From an uncultured Johnsonella sp. (GTDB taxonomy: Bacteria; Bacillota; Clostridia; Lachnospirales; Lachnospiraceae): a stretch of 6,594 bases of DNA. The notes beneath the pieces are model-generated. The model made no database searches, had not been told where the DNA came from, and was given only the letters and a program-made list of their open reading frames with translations. The stretch spans positions 1-6,594 of the forward strand of contig CAJPUK010000119.1 of NCBI GenBank assembly GCA_905373785.1. The letters are read 5' to 3'. Both the position numbers and the translations under genes were made by a program. This document shows, piece after piece, positions 1-6,567 of this stretch. How positions within the stretch are numbered: the stretch's first letter is position 1; the number at the start of each line of letters is the position of its first letter.

Positions 1-1704
1 TTTTTAATAATCTCTTTAATAATGCTTTGTTTCCCAATATTTACTTTTATTGCACATGGGTTTAGTACTATAAATCACAGATGGAATTATGCTTTTGCAT
101 TATTAATGGGTTTAACTATTGTATATGGAATGGATAATCTATATCTGATAGAAAAGAAAAAACTAAAATTTGCTATTATTCCGGTATTGATTTATTGCAG
201 TCTTATTTTTACAATAACACAGGCAAGAACAATAGAAAACATGGCTACTTGTGTTTTTGCATTAATGTCTTTTGGAGTTTTATATTATATACGAGTAGAG
301 GATGTTACCCCACGAGTAGCCAAGAGCTTTATAGCTGTAGTTGTTATAGCTAATTGTGCTTTTAATGGTTATGCAAGCTATGCTCCTTCAATGAACAACT
401 ATGTAGTTGAATTTATTGATAAAAATACTGCATTAAATAATCAAAGCAGTGCATCAACAAATGTTGAGATAAAAAAAGAGGAGATTTTTGAAAGAAGAGC
501 AGAAACCAGCTTTAAAAGAGATTTGGTCAGCAACTCACTTATACTTGATTATATGGGAATTTCATCATATTCTAATCAGCAGTCAAAAGGCTATGTTAAT
601 TTTAACAAGTCAATGGAAAATATAGCAACAGATATCTTAGAGGTTCAAAGTCTTGATAATAGAACATTTTTAGAGACTTTAAGTAATGTTAAGTATTATA
701 CTACCTATGCAGGAAATGAGGCATATATACCATTTGGATATAAGTATATTGATTCCGGAGCTAATGGAAGAAAAATATATAGAAATAATTATTCTTTAAA
801 ATTTGGATATATGTATGACTCATATATAGATGAGCAGTATTTTAATAAAATGTCTGTAATGGACAAACAAGAAGCTCTTTTACAATCAGCATTGATATCA
901 GATGAGGATGACAATGTAAAAAGCGAGTTGAAAAAAGGAAGCACTGAGACTTCTTCATTAGAAGTTCCATATGGTATAAGTTCTTACAATAATATAGGGA
1001 TAGATTTTGATAAAAAAGAATATAATGTTGTTGTACCTGGTGCAAAATTAGAATTAGTATTAAATGCTCCAAAGTATACTGAAACATATCTAAGGTTAGA
1101 AAATTATAATGCTGACGAGCTGGGTTTAGTAGAGCTTTTTGTAACAGTAGAAGGCACTGTAAAAAACAGTATATCTCCTAAATACTTGAAAGATACTATT
1201 ATAAGACCTGCAAAAAATCCATATACTAATGGAAGATATGATTATTTGGTTAATTTAGGATACCATGAAGATAGTTTGAAAAAAATAGAAATTACTTTTC
1301 CTATTGAGGGTAAATATAAAATTGATGATATAAAAGTGTATTCTCAACCAATGAACAAATACCAAGAGTATGTAAAAAAATTAAATAAAGACTATCTAAA
1401 AGATGTTAAATGGGAAAATAATTTAATCACAGGTAAAACTGATACCTCAAAATCAAAATTTATGTGTCTTAGTATACCTTACAGTAAAGGATGGAAAGCT
1501 TATATAGATGGAAAAGAAGTTAAGATATATAAAACAAATATTATGTTTTCAGGTGTTTTGATTCCTGCAGGTAAACATAATATAAAATTGAGATACTTTA
1601 CTCCGGGGTTGAGATACGGAATCTTATTGTCTTCTATAGCCTGGATTGCATTACTTATATACTGTTCATTGAAATTTATTTATAAAAAAAGGAAGGTGAA
1701 TTAA
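1..1704 (+). CDS. YfhO-family multi-membrane protein, 5' partial (C-terminal 567 residues)
   Basis: The reading frame is open to the first base of the window, so the true start lies upstream and the ATG at 22 is an internal methionine. Numbering from base 1, about five membrane segments lie near residues 1-20, 28-48, 55-75, 81-98 and 109-124. The family-typical Arg-Trp is at R27-W28. A large extracytoplasmic domain follows (about 125-535), then a final membrane helix (about 538-560) and a KKRK tail. Marks of the family are 'FKRDL', 'GISSYS', 'VKYYTTY', 'PFGYKYI' and the C-terminal 'IPYSKGWKAYIDGKEV' (from about 492) with 'PAGKHNIKLRY'. YfhO proteins usually have about 850-900 residues, so roughly 300 are missing. 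Characterised members (B. subtilis YfhO, Listeria GtlB) are linked to glycosylation of teichoic acids outside the membrane from undecaprenyl-phosphate sugars. The substrate here is unknown, and no CsbB-like partner is visible in the window. Confidence 0.92.
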   Translation, partial: FLIISLIMLCFPIFTFIAHGFSTINHRWNYAFALLMGLTIVYGMDNLYLIEKKKLKFAIIPVLIYCSLIFTITQARTIENMATCVFALMSFGVLYYIRVEDVTPRVAKSFIAVVVIANCAFNGYASYAPSMNNYVVEFIDKNTALNNQSSASTNVEIKKEEIFERRAETSFKRDLVSNSLILDYMGISSYSNQQSKGYVNFNKSMENIATDILEVQSLDNRTFLETLSNVKYYTTYAGNEAYIPFGYKYIDSGANGRKIYRNNYSLKFGYMYDSYIDEQYFNKMSVMDKQEALLQSALISDEDDNVKSELKKGSTETSSLEVPYGISSYNNIGIDFDKKEYNVVVPGAKLELVLNAPKYTETYLRLENYNADELGLVELFVTVEGTVKNSISPKYLKDTIIRPAKNPYTNGRYDYLVNLGYHEDSLKKIEITFPIEGKYKIDDIKVYSQPMNKYQEYVKKLNKDYLKDVKWENNLITGKTDTSKSKFMCLSIPYSKGWKAYIDGKEVKIYKTNIMFSGVLIPAGKHNIKLRYFTPGLRYGILLSSIAWIALLIYCSLKFIYKKRKVN

Positions 1705-1708
1705 TATT

Positions 1709-3265
1709 ATGAAAAAATTAACTATTAAACACCTTGGTTTTATATTACTTTCATTGATACTTACCGCATGTAATAATGTCAGTATTAGTGAACACTTTTT
1801 AGGTGATAAATACTTTTATTACAAATCAAATACTTTAAATATATATTCAGATTTAGACCCGGCTAAGGAAGCTACACTTGAGGAGTTGGGTAATACGGTT
1901 TATTCTCAAAGGTATAAAGAAGATATAAAAGATATTGAAATTTCTCCTGATGGAAGATACTTATATTATATAAGCTATAAAAACTCTTCTGACAATTCAG
2001 GTAAGTTAATTTGTGAAGACTTGTATTTTGATAAGATACAAAAAGAAAAAGTAAAGAAACAGAAGACGGAAGAAGAGGAAGAACTTATAAAAAACAGAAT
2101 TATAGCTGTAGATGTAAGTAGCTTTGATATGCTTTATAGTGGAAGGGTATTATACTATGAGCCGACAGAAAGAACCTTATCTGTTTGGAATGGCAAGGAT
2201 AGTAGTATAATTGATTCTAAGGTAGAAGAATATAAGGTGGACTACTATGAGAATACTTTGATATATACTATTAAAAAAGGTGAATATTATAACTTATATT
2301 CATATTCTATAAATATAGATGGTACTACCTCAAAACTTCTTGATGAAGAGATAACTAAATTAATAGATACATCCAAATCTTTTGATAATATATATTATAC
2401 AAAAGAAGAATCAGGAACAGGCATACTTTGTTGTATGAAATACCTTAATAATATTAATAGAATAACTGATGGTAACTTTATAGATTTCCTTATCAACTCA
2501 GATACAGGTAATATTTATTTTACTAAGTCTAATGATGAATATTCAAAAGATAATGAATATGGTACATTATATTATTACAGTACAATTGAAGAAGAACTTA
2601 TGAAGGTTATAGATAATGTGTGTATAAAAGATATCATAGAAGGTAGACATTTTTATGATATGGTTATTGTTAAGACACCGGATAAGAATTATTTTGTAAA
2701 ATCAAATGATGTCTTAGAATTTAATGAGTTGGAGAATATTAAGACTATATATTCGAGACCGGAAGATATGACACTATTCTACCTGTCAAATGGCGGTGTA
2801 GGTGATAAGTATGACCTTTATTCTATAAGTGCTGAAGGAAGTGAATTAAATTCACTTGTAACAATAGACCGTGATGTTGAATCAATAGACCGTCTCTATG
2901 TGGGAAAAGTATACTATTATAAAAAAAGTACTAAAGGAAGAGATTTATATAGATCAGGCACAAAGTTAAGAGCTAATGTTGAAAAAACATTCTATCTTTA
3001 TGGAAGTATCTATATGGCTTGTGATAAAAAAGAAAAGGGGTTTGCATTATATAGAACCTGGGGGGATAAAATACAATTTGTAGATTCCGGTGTACATAGT
3101 TTTAGGGTAGTTAATATGGGGTACGTAATGTATATAAAGAACTTCGAAAATAAATCAGGAGATCTATACTTATGGAACGGAAAAAATCCCAAGTTATTAG
3201 ATAAAAACGTATTGGCTGTAGGTAATGAATTTAGTTTGAATAGAGATGTGTATGAAAAGGAATAG
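1709..3265 (+). CDS. Lipoprotein with propeller-like Tyr-rich repeats, function unknown
   Basis: 518 residues. The N-terminus is a lipoprotein signal: two lysines, a hydrophobic stretch (residues 9-18) and the lipobox L18-T19-A20-C21, so the mature protein should be lipid-anchored outside the membrane. The rest is a run of short units of the form 'hydrophobic-YYY-turn-DLY/LYS', including 'ISPDGRYLYYISY' (S79-P80-D81-G82), 'GRVLYYEP', 'GKVYYYKKSTKGRDLYRSG' and 'SGDLYLWNGKNPKLLD'. This resembles TolB/WD40-type beta-propeller blades, but I cannot name a family. A charged Lys/Glu segment (about 110-130) looks like a linker or insertion. The start is supported by a GGAAGGTG ribosome site at 1691-1698, ten bases before the ATG and inside the last codons of the YfhO gene. 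The 4-nt gap implies co-transcription and probably translational coupling, so a role beside the YfhO protein at the cell surface is likely but is inference. Confidence 0.88.
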   Translation: MKKLTIKHLGFILLSLILTACNNVSISEHFLGDKYFYYKSNTLNIYSDLDPAKEATLEELGNTVYSQRYKEDIKDIEISPDGRYLYYISYKNSSDNSGKLICEDLYFDKIQKEKVKKQKTEEEEELIKNRIIAVDVSSFDMLYSGRVLYYEPTERTLSVWNGKDSSIIDSKVEEYKVDYYENTLIYTIKKGEYYNLYSYSINIDGTTSKLLDEEITKLIDTSKSFDNIYYTKEESGTGILCCMKYLNNINRITDGNFIDFLINSDTGNIYFTKSNDEYSKDNEYGTLYYYSTIEEELMKVIDNVCIKDIIEGRHFYDMVIVKTPDKNYFVKSNDVLEFNELENIKTIYSRPEDMTLFYLSNGGVGDKYDLYSISAEGSELNSLVTIDRDVESIDRLYVGKVYYYKKSTKGRDLYRSGTKLRANVEKTFYLYGSIYMACDKKEKGFALYRTWGDKIQFVDSGVHSFRVVNMGYVMYIKNFENKSGDLYLWNGKNPKLLDKNVLAVGNEFSLNRDVYEKE

Positions 3266-3323
3266 TATTAATTTTATAGATTAAATCTTTTAATTTACTG
3301 TAAATATTATATAAGCATGTAGT

Positions 3324-3367
3324 AAAAAAAAACATATTTTGGTATCATGAAGATATTTATGTATAAC
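3324..3367 (+). promoter_or_regulatory. Candidate promoter for the acyltransferase gene
   Basis: TTGGTA (3339-3344) and TATAAC (3362-3367) are separated by 17 bases, the ideal spacing for a housekeeping sigma factor. A run of nine A (3324-3332) sits just upstream, where an UP element would lie. No intrinsic terminator is visible between the lipoprotein stop and this point, so read-through from the upstream operon is also possible. The DNA is very AT-rich and such matches arise by chance; TATAGT at 3371-3376 is an alternative -10. Confidence 0.35.
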
Positions 3368-3399
3368 AATTATAGTATAAAGGAAAATATAAATAATTT

Positions 3400-4485
3400 A
3401 TGAAAAGAGAGTATGTATTTGATTCTATAAGAGGTATTGCAGCGATTATAATTGCCTGCATATTTCATCCTGCAACAATAGATTTTAGACACACATCCGG
3501 AGTAGCACCTTTAAGCGGCTTTGTATGGGAAGATATATATCAATATGGTTATGTATTTGTGGAGTTATTTTTTGTAATTTCAGGATACCTATCATTTTAT
3601 ATATACCTTCCTAAAATAGATGCGGGTATGAATTTTATAGGATTTATTAAAAAGAGATATGTCAGATTGCTGCCACTTATAGTTTTCACATTGCTGCTTA
3701 CATTAATATTGAATATTTCATATACTAATATATATGGAATGCCTTTTTGGGAAAACAACAATGATAATATAACAACTTTATTGCTATCTTTATTTGGCTT
3801 GCAAACACTTTCTTTTGTGCCTCAATCCTGGAATTATCCGGCATGGGTACTTAGCATATTTTTATTAATATGGGTAATGTTTTATGCAATAATATATTTT
3901 ACCAAGGGAGACAAGGCTAAGTACCGTATTTGGCTAAGTATTCTCCTAGTTGTAATTGGTATAGATATAAGCCTTACTAACTATTATAATACTTTTTTGA
4001 TGAATGTATCTGTAGCAAGAGGTTACATGAGCTTTTTTATGGGAGGAATTATATATTTCATCAATTATAATGCAAGTAGTAGAGTTAAAAAAATTTTAAC
4101 TTTACTATCAGGTTTCGGACTTATATTAAGTTTTGTACTGCACTACAACTTTAAGATAGATTATGGTAATGCAAGTGTTTTGTTTGCTGTATTTATCTGG
4201 CCTATGTTTATAATAATTGTACTATTTAACAAAGTGATTAATAAAGTATTATCATGTAAACTTTTAAGATTTCTTGGGAATATCTCATTCTCGATATATT
4301 TATGTAATTACCCTATAGAAGTATTACTTTATATGGGTATTTTAAATTACGGTTGGTCATTTTCCGGTTGGTCATATACAGTGATATACACACTGATCAA
4401 TATAGCTTTTGCTGCAATGATTCACTATGTTGTTGAACAAAAGTTAATGTCTTTAAGCCTTGCCTATATATCAAAGCATATATAG
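3400..4485 (+). CDS. Acyltransferase family 3 membrane protein
   Basis: 361 residues, the usual length for the Acyl_transf_3 family (OafA/OatA-type transmembrane domain). Members move acetyl, succinyl or other acyl groups across the membrane onto glycans or lipids of the envelope. Visible family marks are the first helix 'SIRGIAAIIIACIFHP' with R11 and H23, 'FVELFFVISGYL' (53-64), 'KKRYVRLLP' (84-92), 'PAWVLSIFLL' and, near the end, 'FLGNISFSIYL' (291-301). There are about ten hydrophobic segments and no extra soluble SGNH domain. The start is fixed by an in-frame TAA at 3394-3396. The ribosome site AAAGGAAAA (3379-3387) is about 15 bases from the ATG, unusually far. One oddity is that the 'YL-x-H-x-P' motif expected after 'SFSIYL' reads C302-N303-Y304-P305, with Asn for the usual His. 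The acceptor cannot be told from sequence; envelope-related neighbours suggest a surface polysaccharide or glycolipid. Confidence 0.93.
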   Translation: MKREYVFDSIRGIAAIIIACIFHPATIDFRHTSGVAPLSGFVWEDIYQYGYVFVELFFVISGYLSFYIYLPKIDAGMNFIGFIKKRYVRLLPLIVFTLLLTLILNISYTNIYGMPFWENNNDNITTLLLSLFGLQTLSFVPQSWNYPAWVLSIFLLIWVMFYAIIYFTKGDKAKYRIWLSILLVVIGIDISLTNYYNTFLMNVSVARGYMSFFMGGIIYFINYNASSRVKKILTLLSGFGLILSFVLHYNFKIDYGNASVLFAVFIWPMFIIIVLFNKVINKVLSCKLLRFLGNISFSIYLCNYPIEVLLYMGILNYGWSFSGWSYTVIYTLINIAFAAMIHYVVEQKLMSLSLAYISKHI

Positions 4486-4496
4486 GCAGTTTTTTT
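4461..4496 (+). terminator. Rho-independent terminator overlapping the acyltransferase stop codon
   Basis: A perfect 11-bp stem pairs TGCCTATATAT (4461-4471) with ATATATAGGCA (4478-4488). It closes a 6-base loop (CAAAGC) and is followed after one G by seven T (4490-4496). The left arm and the loop are coding sequence, and the TAG stop (4483-4485) lies in the right arm. The hairpin therefore covers the last eight sense codons and the stop. It should end the transcript and isolate the gene from the next one. Confidence 0.9.
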
Positions 4497-4531
4497 AACT
4501 ATCTCTATTACAATTATAAATTCTTTATTAT

Positions 4532-4551
4532 GTACTCTTGATCAAGTACTC
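4532..4551. promoter_or_regulatory. Operator-like palindrome flanked by direct repeats
   Basis: The perfect 10-bp palindrome CTTGATCAAG (4537-4546) is overlapped at each end by a copy of GTACTC (4532-4537 and 4546-4551). This is the most GC-rich spot in an otherwise very AT-rich leader, about 30 bases upstream of the candidate promoter of the next gene. It could bind a dimeric regulator. No regulator gene is visible, so this is only a candidate. Confidence 0.25.
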
Positions 4552-4577
4552 GTTATTCTTTTTATAAAAAAGTGATG

Positions 4578-4608
4578 TTGCTTCTTTATAAAGTTTCAAA
4601 TATATAAT
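4578..4608 (+). promoter_or_regulatory. Candidate promoter for the GT-C-like membrane protein gene
   Basis: TTGCTT (4578-4583) is followed after 17 bases by TATATA (4601-4606), which overlaps a perfect TATAAT (4603-4608, spacing 19). The spacer holds a 10-bp palindrome, CTTTATAAAG (4584-4593). Transcription from here would leave a leader of about 90 bases before the ATG. The gene needs its own promoter because a strong terminator lies upstream, which supports the call, but the AT-rich setting makes the exact boxes uncertain. Confidence 0.4.
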
Positions 4609-4706
4609 ATACTCTTAATATAGCATTTTTTATATAAGGACAGCTATAAACAAAATCTATTTTTATTCAAGTATAAAAACAATAAATTAAATAGTCGGAA
4701 GGAAAG

Positions 4707-6197
4707 ATGAATACAATTAAATTTAATATTGATAAATTAAAAAATTACGGAATACTATATCTGAGTTTGCCCTTATTTTTATTTTGTGTTTCATGGCTCA
4801 AATTATATATAGCACTCCCTATTTTACTGATTTTTATTTATATCATAATCAGGCTTTTAAGAAGAAAAGGTACAGCCGCTGATAATATATTGGAGCTTAA
4901 TCTTCCTGCAATTATTTTAATAATTCTTGCGGTGCTGTTTTGGTGCTATACCTCAGGTATAGGTGGCGGATTTTATCAAAGCTGGGATCAACATTTTAAA
5001 AATGCGGCATTTCGTGACCTGATTAATTTCAAATGGCCTGTAATCTATGAGAGGTATAATATAGGTCTGGTGTATTACTTCGGGATTTGGATAGTGCCGG
5101 CATTAATGGGTAAATTGGTTATTTTTTTAGGTTTCAGCAAGAATGTGGCTTGGATTTTTGCAAACATATTTCTGTACCTATGGTGTACTTTGGGTTTATT
5201 GCTCAGTATGTTACTTTTATGCAGTTACTGCAAGTGTCACAAGTTTTTGAAAGTATTAATGCTCTTAGCCGTATTTATGGCTTTCAGTTCTCCTGATATA
5301 ATAGGACATTTTATTGTAAACGGTATATATTTTACAGGAAATATTGAATGGTGGAGTGTGGACTTTGCCTTGCGTTCAAATACCACCTCAATATTTTGGG
5401 CATATAATCAGGCAATACCGCTTTGGCTGGCAGGCAGCCTGTTTTTGGAAGCGGGCAAAGAACAATATATTCCCTTGGTTTTAGTGCTGACTTTATTCTA
5501 TTCTCCTTTTTGTGCCATAGGCTTGGTGCCGTTTTATTTTTATTTTATACTGATGTATATAAAGAAAAAGGCGTCGGAAAATAATAAAAAAGATATAGTA
5601 AGTTACTTTATAAATATAGAGAATGTATTTGCTTATATTATAATATTGCCGATATTATACTTATTCTATACAAGCAATACCTCTGTGGGAAGCGGACTGA
5701 GGTTAATATGGCAGCAATTTGATATGAGCTTTATGAGCATAGTTTTTATCGAATATGTTTTATTTATCGGTATAGAAGTTTTGACCTTCTTTCTTTGTCT
5801 TTTTATAATTGACAGGCATAATGTATATATTTATATTTCTTGCATAAGTATATTGCTTTTATCAATGGTGATCATCGGTGAGGGAACGGAAGTGGCTTTT
5901 AGAATAAGTGCAACTATGCCGGCAGTATTTTTCTTAAGTGTTGTAAGTATAAAAGAATTATCCGAGATTAAAAAAATAAACTATAAGGCTTATATGCTCG
6001 GAGCTTTGATATTGATAGGAGCAATAACTCCTCTTATGGAGTATGCCAGAGCAGCCAATGCCATAAGGCAAAACAGGAGTCTTGCAGTGGTTGCCGACAG
6101 CATAAGGTCATACAACAGTAAGTTTGCCGACCATAACTTTGCCGCTGACAATATAGACGAGAAGTTCTTCTATAAGTATATAGCAAACTATAAATAA
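4707..6197 (+). CDS. Polytopic membrane protein, GT-C glycosyltransferase-like, specific function unknown
   Basis: 496 residues with a lysine-bearing cytoplasmic N-terminus, about 11-13 hydrophobic helices and a soluble C-terminal tail of about 50 residues ending 'EKFFYKYIANYK'. After the third helix there is a loop with 'SWDQHFKNAAFRDL' (92-105; D94, H96, D104) and then 'KWPVIYERYNIG', 'YYFGIWIVPALMGK' and later 'FWAYNQAIPLWLAG'. An acidic residue in an early extracytoplasmic loop, many helices and a 'WP' motif are the general style of GT-C transferases that use polyprenyl-phosphate sugars, but I recognise no named family. Treat the function as inferred. The start is fixed by an in-frame TAG at 4692-4694, and the ribosome site GGAAGGAAAG (4697-4706) abuts the ATG with short spacing. 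The gene stands alone between a terminator and the convergent hicA. Its last third is clearly richer in G+C than the YfhO gene (43% in 6001-6180 by hand count). Confidence 0.85.
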   Translation: MNTIKFNIDKLKNYGILYLSLPLFLFCVSWLKLYIALPILLIFIYIIIRLLRRKGTAADNILELNLPAIILIILAVLFWCYTSGIGGGFYQSWDQHFKNAAFRDLINFKWPVIYERYNIGLVYYFGIWIVPALMGKLVIFLGFSKNVAWIFANIFLYLWCTLGLLLSMLLLCSYCKCHKFLKVLMLLAVFMAFSSPDIIGHFIVNGIYFTGNIEWWSVDFALRSNTTSIFWAYNQAIPLWLAGSLFLEAGKEQYIPLVLVLTLFYSPFCAIGLVPFYFYFILMYIKKKASENNKKDIVSYFINIENVFAYIIILPILYLFYTSNTSVGSGLRLIWQQFDMSFMSIVFIEYVLFIGIEVLTFFLCLFIIDRHNVYIYISCISILLLSMVIIGEGTEVAFRISATMPAVFFLSVVSIKELSEIKKINYKAYMLGALILIGAITPLMEYARAANAIRQNRSLAVVADSIRSYNSKFADHNFAADNIDEKFFYKYIANYK

Positions 6198-6269
6198 CTT
6201 ATTACCGCTAAAGAATCTGTGCTTGTAACTGTATTTTTTGTATACGGCAAGCCATGGATAACTTATTAC
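6194..6269. repeat. 12-bp direct repeat pair in the gap after the GT-C-like gene
   Basis: ATAACTTATTAC occurs at 6194-6205, overlapping the TAA stop (6195-6197), and again exactly at 6258-6269, 64 bases further on. The stretch between the copies holds a T6 run and weak inverted repeats (GCTTG ... CAAGC, with GTAT ... ATAC inside) but no convincing terminator. It may be a duplication or insertion scar, or chance in AT-rich DNA. Confidence 0.5.
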
Positions 6270-6347
6270 ATCTTAAGGCTGTGGAAAGTTGGAGTTAATG
6301 ACTTACAAGGTTTTGAGATTTGTTTTAGAAATTGATTTCAGTGGGGA

Positions 6348-6373
6348 TACAGGGCTAAAATTTTAGCCCTGTA
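6348..6373. repeat. 26-bp perfect palindrome over the hicA stop codon
   Basis: The arm TACAGGGCTAAAA (6348-6360) is followed directly by its exact reverse complement (6361-6373). As RNA it could form a stem of about 11 bp with an AATT loop. It contains the hicA stop codon (6355-6357) and its last five codons. It lies between two convergent genes, where a bidirectional terminator would be expected, but no T-run follows it on either strand (CCCCAC on the minus side, ATTCTC on the plus side). A canonical intrinsic terminator is therefore not shown. It could instead be an end-of-message stabilising hairpin or a protein-binding site. Confidence 0.7.
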
Positions 6374-6546
6374 ATTCTCTCAATATTTCTGATTGTGCCG
6401 GATGGTATATCCTTCTTTGTGCACTTTACAGGACAGGAGATACCGTCTTTTACGTAAACTTCATGTGAACCGGTCGTATGGTCTAAAAGCCAACCGGATT
6501 TCTTGAGAAAATCCACCACTTCTCTGTAAGGTTTCATTTTAGACAT
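6355..6546 (-). CDS. hicA: HicA-family toxin (mRNA interferase)
   Basis: 63 residues, typical for HicA. These toxins have a small double-stranded-RNA-binding-like fold, cleave mRNA, and are neutralised by a HicB antitoxin. Seen here are the helix 'REVVDFLKKSGWLLD', the key 'TGSHEVY' with catalytic-type H28, 'CPVKCTKKDIPSGTIRNI' (family pattern 'vPvH...l..GTlr.I', with Lys for His at 41) and the ending 'ITGLKF'. The start at 6546 is chosen because AAGGAGGA (6551-6558) lies five bases upstream of that ATG. A longer frame from 6585 would have to be read through this ribosome site and a TATAAT box, so it is rejected. An ATG three codons in (6537) is a less likely start. The gene is convergent with its neighbour. 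No hicB lies downstream of it in the window; one may lie beyond position 6594. Confidence 0.87.
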   Translation of the reverse strand: MSKMKPYREVVDFLKKSGWLLDHTTGSHEVYVKDGISCPVKCTKKDIPSGTIRNIERITGLKF

Positions 6547-6550
6547 ATAT

Positions 6551-6558
6551 TCCTCCTT
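6551..6558 (-). promoter_or_regulatory. Strong ribosome binding site that fixes the hicA start
   Basis: Read on the minus strand, this is AAGGAGGA followed by ATAT and the ATG at 6546, with five bases between GGAGG and the start codon. It is a near-perfect match to the anti-Shine-Dalgarno sequence and the strongest such site in the window. Confidence 0.85.
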
Positions 6559-6567
6559 ACAAAACAA

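Noticed and set aside
22..24. ATG at 22 as the start of the YfhO-family gene
   Set aside because: The frame is open to base 1 and already reads as a membrane helix before this ATG, and the family needs several more N-terminal helices; it is an internal codon of a gene cut by the window edge.
842..1087. 81-codon open frame on the minus strand
   Set aside because: It lies wholly inside the strongly supported YfhO-family gene, and its Leu/His/Tyr-rich translation resembles no protein; it is an antisense shadow.
3010..3192. 60-codon open frame on the minus strand
   Set aside because: It is antisense to the lipoprotein's repeat region, has no recognisable domain and no clear ribosome site.
3279..3305. 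Small palindromes after the lipoprotein gene as a terminator
   Set aside because: AGATT-A-AATCT and ATTTAC-T-GTAAAT have one-base centres and weak AT stems that cannot form a stable hairpin, and no proper T-run follows.
6311..6342. GTTTTAGA-like words suggesting a CRISPR repeat or tracrRNA remnant
   Set aside because: Only one copy is present, with no spacer-repeat pattern and no cas gene in the window.
6298..6369. Possible 22-codon small protein on the plus strand
   Set aside because: The GGAG is only three bases from the ATG, the peptide has no recognisable feature, and its ending is a by-product of the palindrome; kept only as a note under the palindrome finding.
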